Origin: Bacteroidota bacterium
GTDB taxonomy: Bacteria; Bacteroidota; Bacteroidia; Chitinophagales; BACL12
Assembly: GCA_016718035.1 (NCBI GenBank)
Contig: JADKEK010000010.1
Span: forward strand, 1 to 64,000
Reading direction: 5' to 3'
DNA length: 64,000 nucleotides
The notes beneath the pieces were generated by a model. The model was not told where the DNA came from. It saw nothing but the letters and a program-made list of their open reading frames with translations, and did not search any database. A program made the translations under genes and the position numbers. Shown here piece by piece: positions 52,786 to 62,104 of the stretch. Numbering within the stretch: position 1 is the stretch's first letter; every line of letters begins with the position of its first letter.

Positions 52786-53642
52786 TTCCTCAACATCTCC
52801 ATCATATCCCACAATTTAACAGGCACCTTGTCGAGCATATTAAATTCACCTGCGCCTTTAATCCATTCGCCACCATCTATTACAACAACCTCGCCGGTAA
52901 TGTATGCGGCGTAGTCTGAAATTAAATAGGCAGCAAGATTTGCCAATTCCTGATGTTCGCCAACGCGGCCAATAGCATTGCGTTTAGCAATGTCAAAATC
53001 ATCTTTCATATCCGGTGGCATAAGTCTGCTCCAGGCACCTTCTGTAGGAAAAGGACCTGGCGCAATAGCATTTAGGCGAATACCATATTTGCCCCATTCA
53101 ACTGCTAAACTTCGCGTAAGTGCCAATACACCTGCTTTACCACAAGCGCTCGGAACAACATAACCACTGCCTGTCCATGCGTAGGTAGTCACTATGCTCA
53201 ATACATTGGCAGGGATTTTATTTGCAATCCAGTATTTTCCAAAAGCTAAGGTGCAGTTGTAACTGCCTTTTAAAACAATATCTACAACGGTGTCAAACGC
53301 GCGGTGACTCAATCTTTCGGTAGGGGAGATGAAGTTGCCGGCTGCATTATTCAACAGGATATCTACTTGTCCGAATTTAGAAATTGTTGCTTGCAGCATA
53401 TTTTCAACCTGTTCATATATCCGCACATCGCAGGCCACTGCAAAACAATTTCCGTTTGTTGCAGCGCTTAATTCGGCAGCTGTTTTTTCAATAACATCCA
53501 GTTTTCTGGAGGTGATCACCACATTGGCGCCCAAGGTTAAAAAATATTGGCTCATACTTCTGCCCAAACCCGTTCCTCCGCCCGTTACTACAATTGTTTT
53601 TCCTTTCAGGCTGTCCGCTTTTAACATCGATTGATTATACAT
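52779..53642 (-). CDS. Short-chain dehydrogenase/reductase, 2,4-dienoyl-CoA reductase-like
   Basis: 287 residues with the NADP-binding GGGTGLGRS near 22, TSRKLDVIEKTAAEL near 45, NNAAGNFISPTERLS near 98 and LAVEWGKYGIRLNAIAPGPFPTEGAW near 175-200. The usual YxxxK is replaced: the expected Tyr position reads VPSACGK, so only the Lys is kept. That is also the case in DECR-type dienoyl-CoA reductases and supports that assignment. It would act in unsaturated fatty acid beta-oxidation. Its end lies in a repeat tract. Confidence 0.85.
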   Translation of the reverse strand: MYNQSMLKADSLKGKTIVVTGGGTGLGRSMSQYFLTLGANVVITSRKLDVIEKTAAELSAATNGNCFAVACDVRIYEQVENMLQATISKFGQVDILLNNAAGNFISPTERLSHRAFDTVVDIVLKGSYNCTLAFGKYWIANKIPANVLSIVTTYAWTGSGYVVPSACGKAGVLALTRSLAVEWGKYGIRLNAIAPGPFPTEGAWSRLMPPDMKDDFDIAKRNAIGRVGEHQELANLAAYLISDYAAYITGEVVVIDGGEWIKGAGEFNMLDKVPVKLWDMMEMLRKG

Positions 53643-53763
53643 GGTATTTTTTTCATAAAAGTATTAAATTGGGGCTAATACCGGTTTGGTAAAATTTACT
53701 GCTTTTGTACATTCCGTTGATACTAACATGTAAAACCTTTTCTTCATCTTTGTAAAAAAAAGA

Positions 53764-54160
53764 ATGGAAGCGCATCCAATTAAAGTAAGGGGATTTCATT
53801 GTGATATGTTTGGACATGTGAATAATGCCCGCTATCTCGAATTTTTGGAAGAAGCCCGTTGGGAATGGTTAAACAGAATAACCACTTTCGATTTTTTGAA
53901 AAACACCATATGAGTTTTGTAGTGGTTAATATAAATATTAATTATAAACGACCTTCAGTGCTAAACGATGAATTAATGATTAGTGTTACACTGAAAAACA
54001 TAGGTAATAAAAGTGCTGCTGTTAATCAGGTAATCACACGAAAGTCCGATTTAAAAGTAGTAGCTGATGCTGATGTTACTTTGCAATGGTAGACAACAAC
54101 ACAGGTAAAGCAATTGAACTTAATGATGAAATAAAAAAATATTAGGGGGGTTAAACCGGT
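53764..54160 (+). pseudogene. Acyl-CoA thioesterase (hot-dog fold), two frameshifts
   Basis: The ATG at 53764 opens VRGFHCDMFGHVNNARYLEFLEEARWEWL, the YbgC/4-hydroxybenzoyl-CoA thioesterase signature with its active-site Asp and HVNN. One base is missing at the aaa at 53871-53873: the next frame continues NHFRFFEKHHMSFVVVNININYKRPSVLNDEL to VTLQW. A second missing G near 54088 would extend it VDNNTGKAIELNDEIKKIL to about 54150. Both breaks are homopolymers. The repaired protein would be about 130 residues, the normal length. Confidence 0.75.
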
Positions 54161-54339
54161 CTACAAGAAACTGCTTCTGATTATGGTGTATTTATTGCAT
54201 TAAATAAAATCGGCACCCAAACAAATATTTTAATAACTAGTATCAGGAAAAATTATTTTCAGCATTAGTTATACCTGAAATAGCAATTAACCATACCATT
54301 ATTTGTTAAGATTAACATCATAAAACTGCTAATTATGAA
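54093..54339 (+). other. Gap after the thioesterase with a small coding-like fragment
   Basis: A stretch around 54160-54265 reads GLQETASDYGVFIALNKIGTQTNILITS in one frame with no start codon. It is too short to name and may be part of a lost gene. Nothing else is seen before the convergent aminotransferase end. Confidence 0.3.
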
Positions 54340-55629
54340 TTACCATTTTAGCTGACCTAAGGCATTTTCTAAACTTGCTATACTGCCATTAACATCATCC
54401 ATACTGCAAGTTCCAACGCTCAAGCGGAACCAAGGGCTCTCTTTGTCGCTGCCAAATGCATAAAATGGCACTAGTGCAATATGTGCATTGTTTAGCAGGT
54501 ATGCTGCAACATCTGCCATCGAATTAATAGTATTGCCATCAGGTTTAATGGCACCGCGTAAATCACATTTTACCGTTAAATAAATTGCAGATTGTGGTGC
54601 AATACAATCAACATGATAACCTTTGTTTTTAATGATTGTATACCTTGATAAAATCCTTCTAAGCGATTTTGAATTTGTTGTTTGTATTCCGTCAAAAAAC
54701 GATTAATTGCTGCATCATCCATTAAATATTTTGCCGCAGCAACCTGCTCAGCTTTTGGTGCCCAGGCTCCAATATGGCTTAAAATACTCTTCATTTTATC
54801 AATGATGTATTTAGGTCCAAAACTCCAACCTACACGAACACCTGTTGCAGAAAATGCTTTACTTAAACCATCAATATAAATTACATAATCACGTAATTCA
54901 GGCGTAATGAAACAGGGTCATAATGATGCGTTTCACCAAAGGTTAAAGTCCAGTATAATTGGTCGTATAAAATGTATAATGGTTTTTGGTCAGGACTTCT
55001 TCTTTTATTTTCTGCTACTACTAAATCGCATATTTCAGCTAACGCAGATTTTGAAAATGCTGTTCCTGTTGGATTTAATGGCGAACATAAAGCAATTAAA
55101 GTTGCCTCCTGAATATGTGGTGCAATTTCAGCCGCAGTTGGCATAAAATTATTTTCAGGTTGAGTTTCAACTTCTATTTTTTCGCAAAAACTTAAATGTG
55201 TGTAATGATTATTGTTCCAACTTGGGCAGGATAAATTACTTTATCCCCTTTATCTAACAGCGTAATATAAGTAGCATATATTAATGGACGACCTCCACCT
55301 GCAATCAAAAATTCATCGGTGTCGTATTTTAATCCGTTGTGACTGCCAACAAAATGTTGAGCAGCTTTCCTCAGCGATTCAATACCATTTGCTGCAGGGT
55401 AGTTGGTTTCATTATTTTTATAGGCATTAATAATTTCCTGTTCCAGTTCTTGTGGGATAGGAAATATTTTTGGGTCAAAATCGCCAATCGTCAGATTGTA
55501 AATTTTTTCGCCGCGTTTCATGCGTTCGTTAACTTCACCGGCAAGTTTGATGATTTCTGAGCCTATTAGATTTTCTGCCATTGCAGAAACCTTGAGTTTG
55601 CGATTAGCCATAGTTTGTCCTTCACCCAT
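54340..55629 (-). pseudogene. PLP-dependent class I/II aminotransferase, at least three frameshifts
   Basis: Four pieces add up to one ~420-residue enzyme. 55629-55192 has the N-terminus (KIYNLTIGDFDPKIFPIP, NYPAANGIESLRKA, FLIAGGGRPLIYATY). 55144-54881 has the Asn/Pro loop (LCSPLNPTGTAFSKS) and ILYDQLYWTLTFG. The region near 54880-54576 has DGLSKAFSATGVRVGW with the PLP Lys, and AWAPKAEQVAAAKYL. 54575-54340 has SPWFRLSVGTCSMDDV and ends at LGQLKW. Breaks fall near 55195, 54895 and 54620. The catalytic Lys and Arg are kept, so the gene may be intact in the organism. Confidence 0.75.
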
Positions 55630-55860
55630 AGCTGCAAAATAATACAATTTTTTTAACGTTTTCAGCCTCCGACTGCCATTTTATTTGAGGGTTTTTGCCC
55701 TGTTTTTAAGGTAAAATGCCACCAATCAACGGTTACCCCTGTGGAGATTTTGTTAAAAACGTTTTGGGAGCCCTTCACTTCTATTGCCATGTATGCTTAT
55801 ACACCCTGCCTGAGGCGGCTTGAGATATCCGTATAAATTTTAGTAAATTTGAATAGTGTT

Positions 55861-56430
55861 ATGAAAACAGCCTTCATATATTGCCTATTTTTAGTATTAA
55901 TTCAACCTGCTTATGCGCAAGTTCAACCGGAGTTAAGATATGGTTTTGGCGGTGCTGTTCATGTAGAAGCCATGGAGGAATTATCCATCTATAATGGCTT
56001 ATTATTTAATCCTAAAATAGTATTTCCATTGTTTGAAAATCATGCTGTTTCATTAGGAGGAACATTTACTGCTTGTCTTAATAAAAATGAAACCTATAAT
56101 AATAATTTAACCTTAAACTTTCCGGTTTTGGTGGATTATAATTATGGATTAGGTTCGTCTTTAACTACTACAAAACCGTATGGTATATTTGTCGGCTTGG
56201 GATATCAAAGTGTTATTTATGGGTTGAATACCATTACTTCTGGATATGTATATAATGCAGGTTTCAGATTTATCAATTTTACGCCTGATAAACCTGTAAC
56301 CACCCATAAATTTCAAATTGAAAAAGAGGCATTTATGCGCCTTTACTTCCCTGATGATAATATACCCAATCAAATTATTGCATTCGGGTTACAATTGAAT
56401 TTTCCTTTATTGGAAGTTAAACAACTGTAA
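55861..56430 (+). CDS. Small outer membrane barrel-like protein (hypothetical)
   Basis: 189 residues from the ATG at 55861, with a signal peptide (MKTAFIYCLFLVLIQPAYAQ). The mature part has alternating hydrophobic strands (LRYGFGGAVHVEAM, HAVSLGGTFTACLN, PYGIFVGLGYQSVIYG, IIAFGLQLNFPLLEV) as in 8-strand barrels. No family is recognised. It is convergent with selD and overlaps its end by 14 bases. Confidence 0.65.
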   Translation: MKTAFIYCLFLVLIQPAYAQVQPELRYGFGGAVHVEAMEELSIYNGLLFNPKIVFPLFENHAVSLGGTFTACLNKNETYNNNLTLNFPVLVDYNYGLGSSLTTTKPYGIFVGLGYQSVIYGLNTITSGYVYNAGFRFINFTPDKPVTTHKFQIEKEAFMRLYFPDDNIPNQIIAFGLQLNFPLLEVKQL

Positions 56431-57454
56431 TTAAACTTTCCTGTTTTTCGACAAGCGTTCCAAACGCAACAACATCCAGCCCATGATTTTTACAGAATAT
56501 GGTAAAATCTATTACGTGATCTGGTTGAACTGCAACTAATAAACCACCACTTGTTTGTGGGTCGCATAAAATGGCTTTTTTGTAATCATCCAATCCGGCT
56601 ATCTTATGACCATAGCTCGCATAATTCCGATTAGTTCCGCCCGGTATTGATTTTTGATCGAGGTAATAATTTAAAATTGTTTTATCGATGGTTGGGACTA
56701 AATCGAATATTACTTCAGCGCTGACATCACTGCCTTCGCACATTTCGGTCAAGTGACCCATTAATCCGAAACCGGTTACGTCGGTCATGGCTTCAATATA
56801 ATCCAGTTCACCAAACGCAGCGCCAATTTTATTTAATGTCATCATGCTGTTTGGTGCTATGTCGGCATGTTCGTCTTTTAATATATTTTTCTTTTGTGCA
56901 GTTGTTAAAATACCGACACCTAAGTTTTTGGTGAGAAATAATTTACAACCAGCAGAAGCGCCTGCATTTTTTTTCAATTTATTTAAATCTACCAATCCGC
57001 TTACAGCTAAACCAAATACTGGTTCAGGACAATCAATGCTATGTCCACCTGCTAATGGAATCCCCGCTTCTGCGCATGCCTGTCGCGCACCGTCTAATAC
57101 CATTCCTGCATATTCCGGAGCAATTTTATCGATAGGCCACCCTAAAATGGCAATCGCCATAATTGGCTTTCCACCCATGGCATATACATCGCTGATGGCA
57201 TTTACACTGGCAATTTTGCCAAACTTAATGGGATCGTCCACAATTGGCATAAAAAAGTCAGTGGTGGAAACTAGTCCGGTGCCATTACCCAAATCGTAAA
57301 CAGCAGCATCGTCTTTTGTTTCGTTGCCGACAATTAATTGCGGAAATAAATTTTGTTTACCTGCAGATTTTAAAATTTCATCTAAAATCTTAGGCGATAT
57401 TTTACAGCCGCAACCGGCACCGTGCGAATATTGAGTGAGTTTGATTGGTTCCAT
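56417..57454 (-). CDS. selD: Selenide, water dikinase (selenophosphate synthetase)
   Basis: 345 residues from the ATG at 57454; a longer in-frame start at 57493 adds a hydrophobic stretch not seen in the family. HGAGCGCKI holds the active-site Cys15/Cys17 and Lys18. DDAAVYDLGNGTGLVSTTDFFMPIVDDP (near 45-72) binds the nucleotide and metal, and AGGHSIDCPEPVFGLAV is near 140. The residue is Cys, not Sec. The enzyme makes selenophosphate from selenide and ATP. mnmH lies about 1 kb away, so the product is probably used for 2-selenouridine in tRNA. Confidence 0.95.
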   Translation of the reverse strand: MEPIKLTQYSHGAGCGCKISPKILDEILKSAGKQNLFPQLIVGNETKDDAAVYDLGNGTGLVSTTDFFMPIVDDPIKFGKIASVNAISDVYAMGGKPIMAIAILGWPIDKIAPEYAGMVLDGARQACAEAGIPLAGGHSIDCPEPVFGLAVSGLVDLNKLKKNAGASAGCKLFLTKNLGVGILTTAQKKNILKDEHADIAPNSMMTLNKIGAAFGELDYIEAMTDVTGFGLMGHLTEMCEGSDVSAEVIFDLVPTIDKTILNYYLDQKSIPGGTNRNYASYGHKIAGLDDYKKAILCDPQTSGGLLVAVQPDHVIDFTIFCKNHGLDVVAFGTLVEKQESLITVV

Positions 57455-57598
57455 AATTACATTGTTTCTGCTTAAATACAATGATACAAACAATAATTAA
57501 TATTTAAACTGACTGTGCCGACCAAATAATCACTGTCCTAGTTTTTTTATTGCCAAATAATGACAGAAAATAATATTTATTTATTAATTTTAACCTTT

Positions 57599-58465
57599 AT
57601 GAGAACGGTGTATCCCTATCAATTGGCTCTATTTTGTTTTTTGGCTGCAATCGTATCTAACACAAATGCGCAGGTGGTTATTTGTGGGGATACAACCAAT
57701 GAAAATTATATTTCATTTGAAGATACAATTCTAATTTCAAATTATACCTATGATTCAAAATATGATTTAACCGGTGACTTTATACCGGATTTATATTTTG
57801 ATGTAGAAAGCTATACAACTGGTATGGTTCCATCAACAACTGTAAATACAAATTTTACAGTTTATGTGGACAATCCTAATATTGAAATAATGATGAATTT
57901 GGAAGACTATCCTTATAGTGAAAGTATCTTTATTAATGGTTTTAAAGAAGGGGAAACTGTTAATTATGAAACAGACACAACTATTTGGAAGCACCGTTCG
58001 TTTTGTTATTTACTCTCAATTTACTACGGATACGGCGGTGTTGGTGGAGGAGGTGATTGGGGTTATTACACAGAAAGATATATGGGATTTAGACTTTTAG
58101 GAGATTCAGACACTACATATGGATGGTTTAAACTCGGCAGAGATTACTACCACAGTAAACTTTACGTCCTTGCCTACAGTGGGTTGGAGGGGTTTGATTT
58201 TAATATTATCCCTTGGGTTTTGAAAAGATAATGGAATTAAATTTTTTCCTAACCCGGCCAAAAATGAGATTATGCCTGTTGTTTCTTTCCTGGACATTTT
58301 TCTATTTTCAATTACAATGGGGTGTTAATTTTTGAATCTACATATAAGCAAAATGAGTTAATTGCACTGCCGTCAAATATCAATGATGGGTTATATTTAA
58401 TCCAATTTTTAGGAGATAATAACGAATCAGAATCCGATTATATAATTATTGATCAGGATAATTGA
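57599..58465 (+). pseudogene. Secreted protein with a T9SS domain in a shifted frame
   Basis: The open part, 57599-58231, has a signal peptide (MRTVYPYQLALFCFLAAIVS, cut near TNAQ) and a beta-rich body with FGWFKLGRDYYHSK-type strands. It stops before any sorting domain. Just after the stop, in other frames, come FFPNPAKNEIMPVVSF (near 58240) and then ELIALPSNINDGLYLIQFLGDNN (to about 58465), which is the missing T9SS end. Two indels (a T-run near 58240 and one near 58320) are needed. A similar class of secreted protein lies at 48396. Confidence 0.65.
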
Positions 58466-58482
58466 TGAACCAAATCGGATTT

Positions 58483-59512
58483 TCAATTAAATAAGTCGGC
58501 TATTAACATTTTGGCATTTTCCCACGGCTCAATTTTTTGCATGTCCATCTGTTTGACTTGAGCAGGATTTCTTTTGCTCAGTCCAAAATTGTAGGTTTTA
58601 TCGTAATATACCAGAACAATCTCTGTTGCCTTTTTTAAATCACCTGCTTCATAGGCCTCCAATGCTGCTTTCGCATGCTGACCGCCCAATTTCTTAGTTA
58701 TTCGCTTAACCGATTCTATAACACCTTCATGATCGAAATTTCCATAGGTGGTCACTAAATAATTTATTCTTTCTTCAATTGGAAAATCGCAATAAATAAC
58801 TTGTGCATTGCGCATTTGTTCCCAAAAGGTTTCCGGGATAAAAACTTTACCAATTAAATGACTTTCGTCTTCAATCCAAATGCGTTTTGTTGAGTCTAAT
58901 TGTTGGATTTTTTCAAATAACAAATTTTCAAAATATTCACTACTGGGTTGTGGGTCTTCGCCTAATTGTCCGAATGCACTGCCTTTGTGATTAGCCAGTT
59001 TTTCAAGGTCGATAATTTGTTCACCTTGTTGTTGTAAAGCTTGCAAAATGGCAGTTTTTGCACTACCTGTTTTTCCACCTAATACAATTAAAGTAAGAGG
59101 AGCAGCAAACGATTGTTGCACAGCATTTCGGTAAACTTTATATCCACCAGTAATAGTAAGGGTGGGAATGCCGGCAAAATTAAATAGGGTAGCCATGCTT
59201 TTACTGCGCATGCCACCTCTCCAGCAGTGCATAGTAATGTATGCTGCCTGGTGTTCCTGTAAAATGCGTTTTCCTTCAGCTACAAACTCCGCCATTTTGG
59301 GCCCCACTAACTCGAGACCTTGAGTAATGGCCTTTTCGCGACCTTCATGTTTGAGTAGTGCCCACCAATGCACGTTCCTCATCGCTGAATAATGGTATGT
59401 TGATGGCACCCGGAATATGCGCCAATTGATATTCCTTTGGCGAACGCACATCCACTATCGGGGTATTTGTTCGGGATGATAAAAACTCCTTTATCGAAAT
59501 TTCTTTAGACAA
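58483..59512 (-). pseudogene. mnmH: tRNA 2-selenouridine synthase, one frameshift
   Basis: The N-terminal rhodanese part starts at a TTG (59512): SIKEFLSSRTNTPIVDVRSPKEYQLAHIPGAINIPLFSDEERALVGT. One base is missing near 59355; the sequence then continues LKHEGREKAITQGLELVGPK and YITMHCWRGGMRSKSMATLF with the catalytic Cys. The second half has a P-loop (VLGGKTGSAKTAIL) and ends at 58483. MnmH (SelU) replaces sulfur by selenium at U34 of Lys, Glu and Gln tRNAs using selenophosphate. Length after repair is normal at about 342. Confidence 0.85.
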
Positions 59513-59559
59513 TCAATTAGCTTTGTTGTAAAGTTAGCAATCTTAAACACTTAGTAGAT

Positions 59560-60759
59560 GAAACAATTTTAATAATAGCCACCATTTTTGCGTAGCATTA
59601 ACCGTAAATGCTCAATCTACCTATTATCGTGGTAGTTTAACACACCGGTGGCGATTTAATTTTCTTTTTCACCATCGATAATAATGTTTCAGGTGAACCA
59701 GTTAAATATACGCTTGAAAACGGCGTTGAAACCATTGCAGGATTGTGCTCAAAAAAAGGTGACTCAATCGTAATGTCTTCACCGATTTTTAATACTGAGA
59801 TTGTGGCATTGTTTAATAATGATAAATCACAACTCGACGGAAAATGGTATGATAGATCCCGGGCGGGCAATTATTATTTATCATTCTCAGCAGTTTTTGT
59901 AAAGAAAATGTCATGAAAACCTGGATTAATAACGCCGGTTGCAGATATCAGCGGTCGTTATGATGCAAAATTTATTGATGGTGATGTTATTGATAATACA
60001 GTTGGCATTTTAAACAGGAAGGGAAATAAATTATCAGGCACATTTTAACCACCACAGGCGATTATCGCATGTTAAATGGTTATGTAAGTGGCGATGATTT
60101 TTTATTTGACAGCTTTTGATGGTTCACATGCATTTTTATTCAAAGGAAAAATACTGGATAACAAAACCCTTGCTGGATATTTTTACAGTGGTATACATTT
60201 TCAGTCGCCATTTATTGCCTCGTTAAATCCGCAAGCTGCTTTACCAGACCCAAAATCGCTGACTTATTTAAAAGAAGGATATTCCAAAATTGCATTTTCA
60301 TTTCCGGATGAAACAGGGAAAGTAGTAACTTTAGAAGATGCACAATTTAAAGATAAAGCGGTTATTATTTTAATAACAGGCAGCTGGTGTCCAAATTGTA
60401 TGGACGAAACCAGTTACATGAAGGAAATTGAAGAAAAATATAAAGGTAAACCTGTCGCAATTGTAGCATTAAGTTTTGAGCGGCAAACCGATGCGGTTTC
60501 ATTTGCAAAAAATATAAACAGAATTAAACAGCATTTTGGTGTGCATTATCCGTTTTTAAATGCTGGACTGCCCAAAACCGCAAGTGAAGCATTACCGATG
60601 TTAAATAAAGTAATGGGATTTCCCACCACTATCATTTTAAATAAACAACACGATGTAGTCGAAATTTCCACCGGTTTCAACGGCCCTGCTACAGGAGATT
60701 TATTTGTATTATATCAGCAATCGTTTGAAAAAATGTTGGATGAGTTGATACAACAGTAA
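59560..60759 (+). pseudogene. TlpA-like thiol-disulfide/AhpC-TSA lipoprotein-type protein, several frameshifts
   Basis: The last 223 residues are open (from 60088) and hold a thioredoxin fold with ITGSWCPNCMDETSYM (the WCxxC site) near residue 100, plus VMGFPTTIILNK with the cis-Pro near 190. Upstream, coding-like text in changing frames gives a leader, GDLIFFFTIDNN, NTEIVALFNNDKSQLDGKW, VADISGRYDAKFIDGDVID and SGDDFLFDSF. Four or more indels, one at the tttt near 60113, would join it into a ~395-residue exported protein. Such proteins reduce periplasmic disulfides. Confidence 0.65.
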
Positions 60760-61535
60760 TAAATACCGAAAAGTAAATTTCCTAAAAAAAGTATCCTACA
60801 TTTAGCAAATTAGTTTTCACCATAACATTTTGGAATAAACTTTCAACACAAACCGAAACCACCAAGAATGTCTAATGAGAAACCCCCAAGAATGTCCCAA
60901 GAGAAACTCGAAAGAATGTCACATGAGAAACCCCCAAGAATGTCCCATGAGGGAGTTAACTCCCGAATAACTTTCGGATGCTCGCATCCCCGAAAAAAAT
61001 GATGTTAAGTCCAAATTTTAAATCTTGAAATTTTTATTGATTTCATATTTACTACTCTTCATTTTGTAAAGTCTTATTGTGAAGTTTATTACCAATTAAA
61101 AAAAGGTTGATATCTCGGAATTAACATTTTATCAATCTTGTTATTGAGTTTTACGAATGAAGAGTTTAGTATAAACCCGCGTGAGTGATTGTAGCGGAAA
61201 CAAGCTAATGTGCTAATGTGTTGATGTGCTAATGTGCTGATGGAACAGCCGGATTAGGATTTAATTTGAAATGAAATAGCTTGTTGCAGCGTAAAGCACG
61301 GTGCCGCTCGAGGGGTGGATGGTGAATTGAAATGTTAATTGCGGCACACGCCCAAATCATTTTTTTAGGAATTTAATAACTTTGTTTTGAGTGCTATATT
61401 AATTATCAGCACTTTAGTCTGCCTATGCCTAAGCTTGTGCAGCCTTATTTTTTTCAACTTTTTTTTGCTACTCCCAAACAATTAAAATATCTTTGCACTC
61501 TCAATTTTCAGAAATTCATTTCAGAAAAGCGAAAC
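60760..61535 (+). other. 776-base non-coding region with short repeats
   Basis: No gene is seen. 60863-60957 has four near-copies of aagaatgtcccatgagaaaccccc. A hairpin, ttcggatgc-tc-gcatccccgaa, lies at 60973-60995 and is followed by an A-run. 61205-61256 is a tract of gctaatgtgctgatgtg words plus ggaacagccgg, the inverse of the tract at 52690. The rest is AT-rich. Confidence 0.6.
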
Positions 61536-61608
61536 TGGCTGATGGTGTAACTGGCAACACGTCTGATTTTGGTTCAGAAGAGTCTAGGTTCGAGCCCTAG
61601 TCGGCCAA
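61536..61608 (+). tRNA. tRNA-Gln (anticodon TTG)
   Basis: The acceptor tggctga pairs with tcggcca, the anticodon arm tctga/tcaga has loop ttttggt with TTG at 61569-61571, the T-arm is ctaggttcgagccctag, and the discriminator is A61608. The structure is complete. It is one of the tRNAs that MnmH would modify at U34. Confidence 0.93.
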
Positions 61609-61612
61609 CAGT

Positions 61613-61638
61613 AACCCTCCACTTAGGAGGGTTTTTTT
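61613..61638 (+). terminator. Rho-independent terminator after tRNA-Gln
   Basis: aaccctcc (61613-61620) pairs with ggagggtt (61626-61633) over a five-base loop, followed by a run of T to 61638. It lies 4 bases after the tRNA. Confidence 0.9.
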
Positions 61639-62104
61639 ATGCTCGGAAATGAGTGATCCGCCCCGGCGGACATGAGTGATGAGTGATTCAACGCAAGCAG
61701 TGGATGATGAGTTATGATTGCCATTGATTCTAAGATGATCATTGCTAAAAACATCCTTCGTGTAACTTCGAGACCCTTAGAGACTTCGCGGCTACCTGCG
61801 CGAAATAAATAGGTTAACCTGTTCATTTCCTTGAAACAAACGCATGTAACTGTAATGAACAAGATTTGAAAACTTGCCACTAAGGCTCAAAGTGCCTCGA
61901 AGTAACTCAAAGTTGATTCATACTACAAATGATCATGTTTTCGAATCAGTTGAGTCACGTCAAAACCACTCATCACTCATCACTCATCGCTCCTCCATTG
62001 CCCTCATTTTCAATGCTTTTCTATATTAATTTTGCCATTCTCGCCAAATTTTTTCCTTTTTCCCTTATTTTTGCCCCTCATTACACTAAAAACAATAGTA
62101 TAAT
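61639..62104 (+). other. Non-coding region with a palindrome and inverted gagtgat tracts
   Basis: The palindrome tccgccccggcgga is at 61657-61670. gagtgat words (61651-61687) recur as their complement, cactcatcactcatcactcatcg, at 61970-61992, so about 340 bases are bounded by inverted repeats. There is no gene inside. The FBA leader with its AT-rich promoter region fills 62000-62104. Confidence 0.5.

Noticed and set aside
56417..57454. Selenocysteine in SelD
   Set aside because: The active-site position is an ordinary Cys (tgt/tgc type) with no in-frame TGA; no SECIS-like hairpin was sought beyond that.
57455..57493. Extended start for selD
   Set aside because: The extra 13 residues (MFVSLYLSRNNVI) are not expected in SelD; the ATG at 57454 gives the normal N-terminus.
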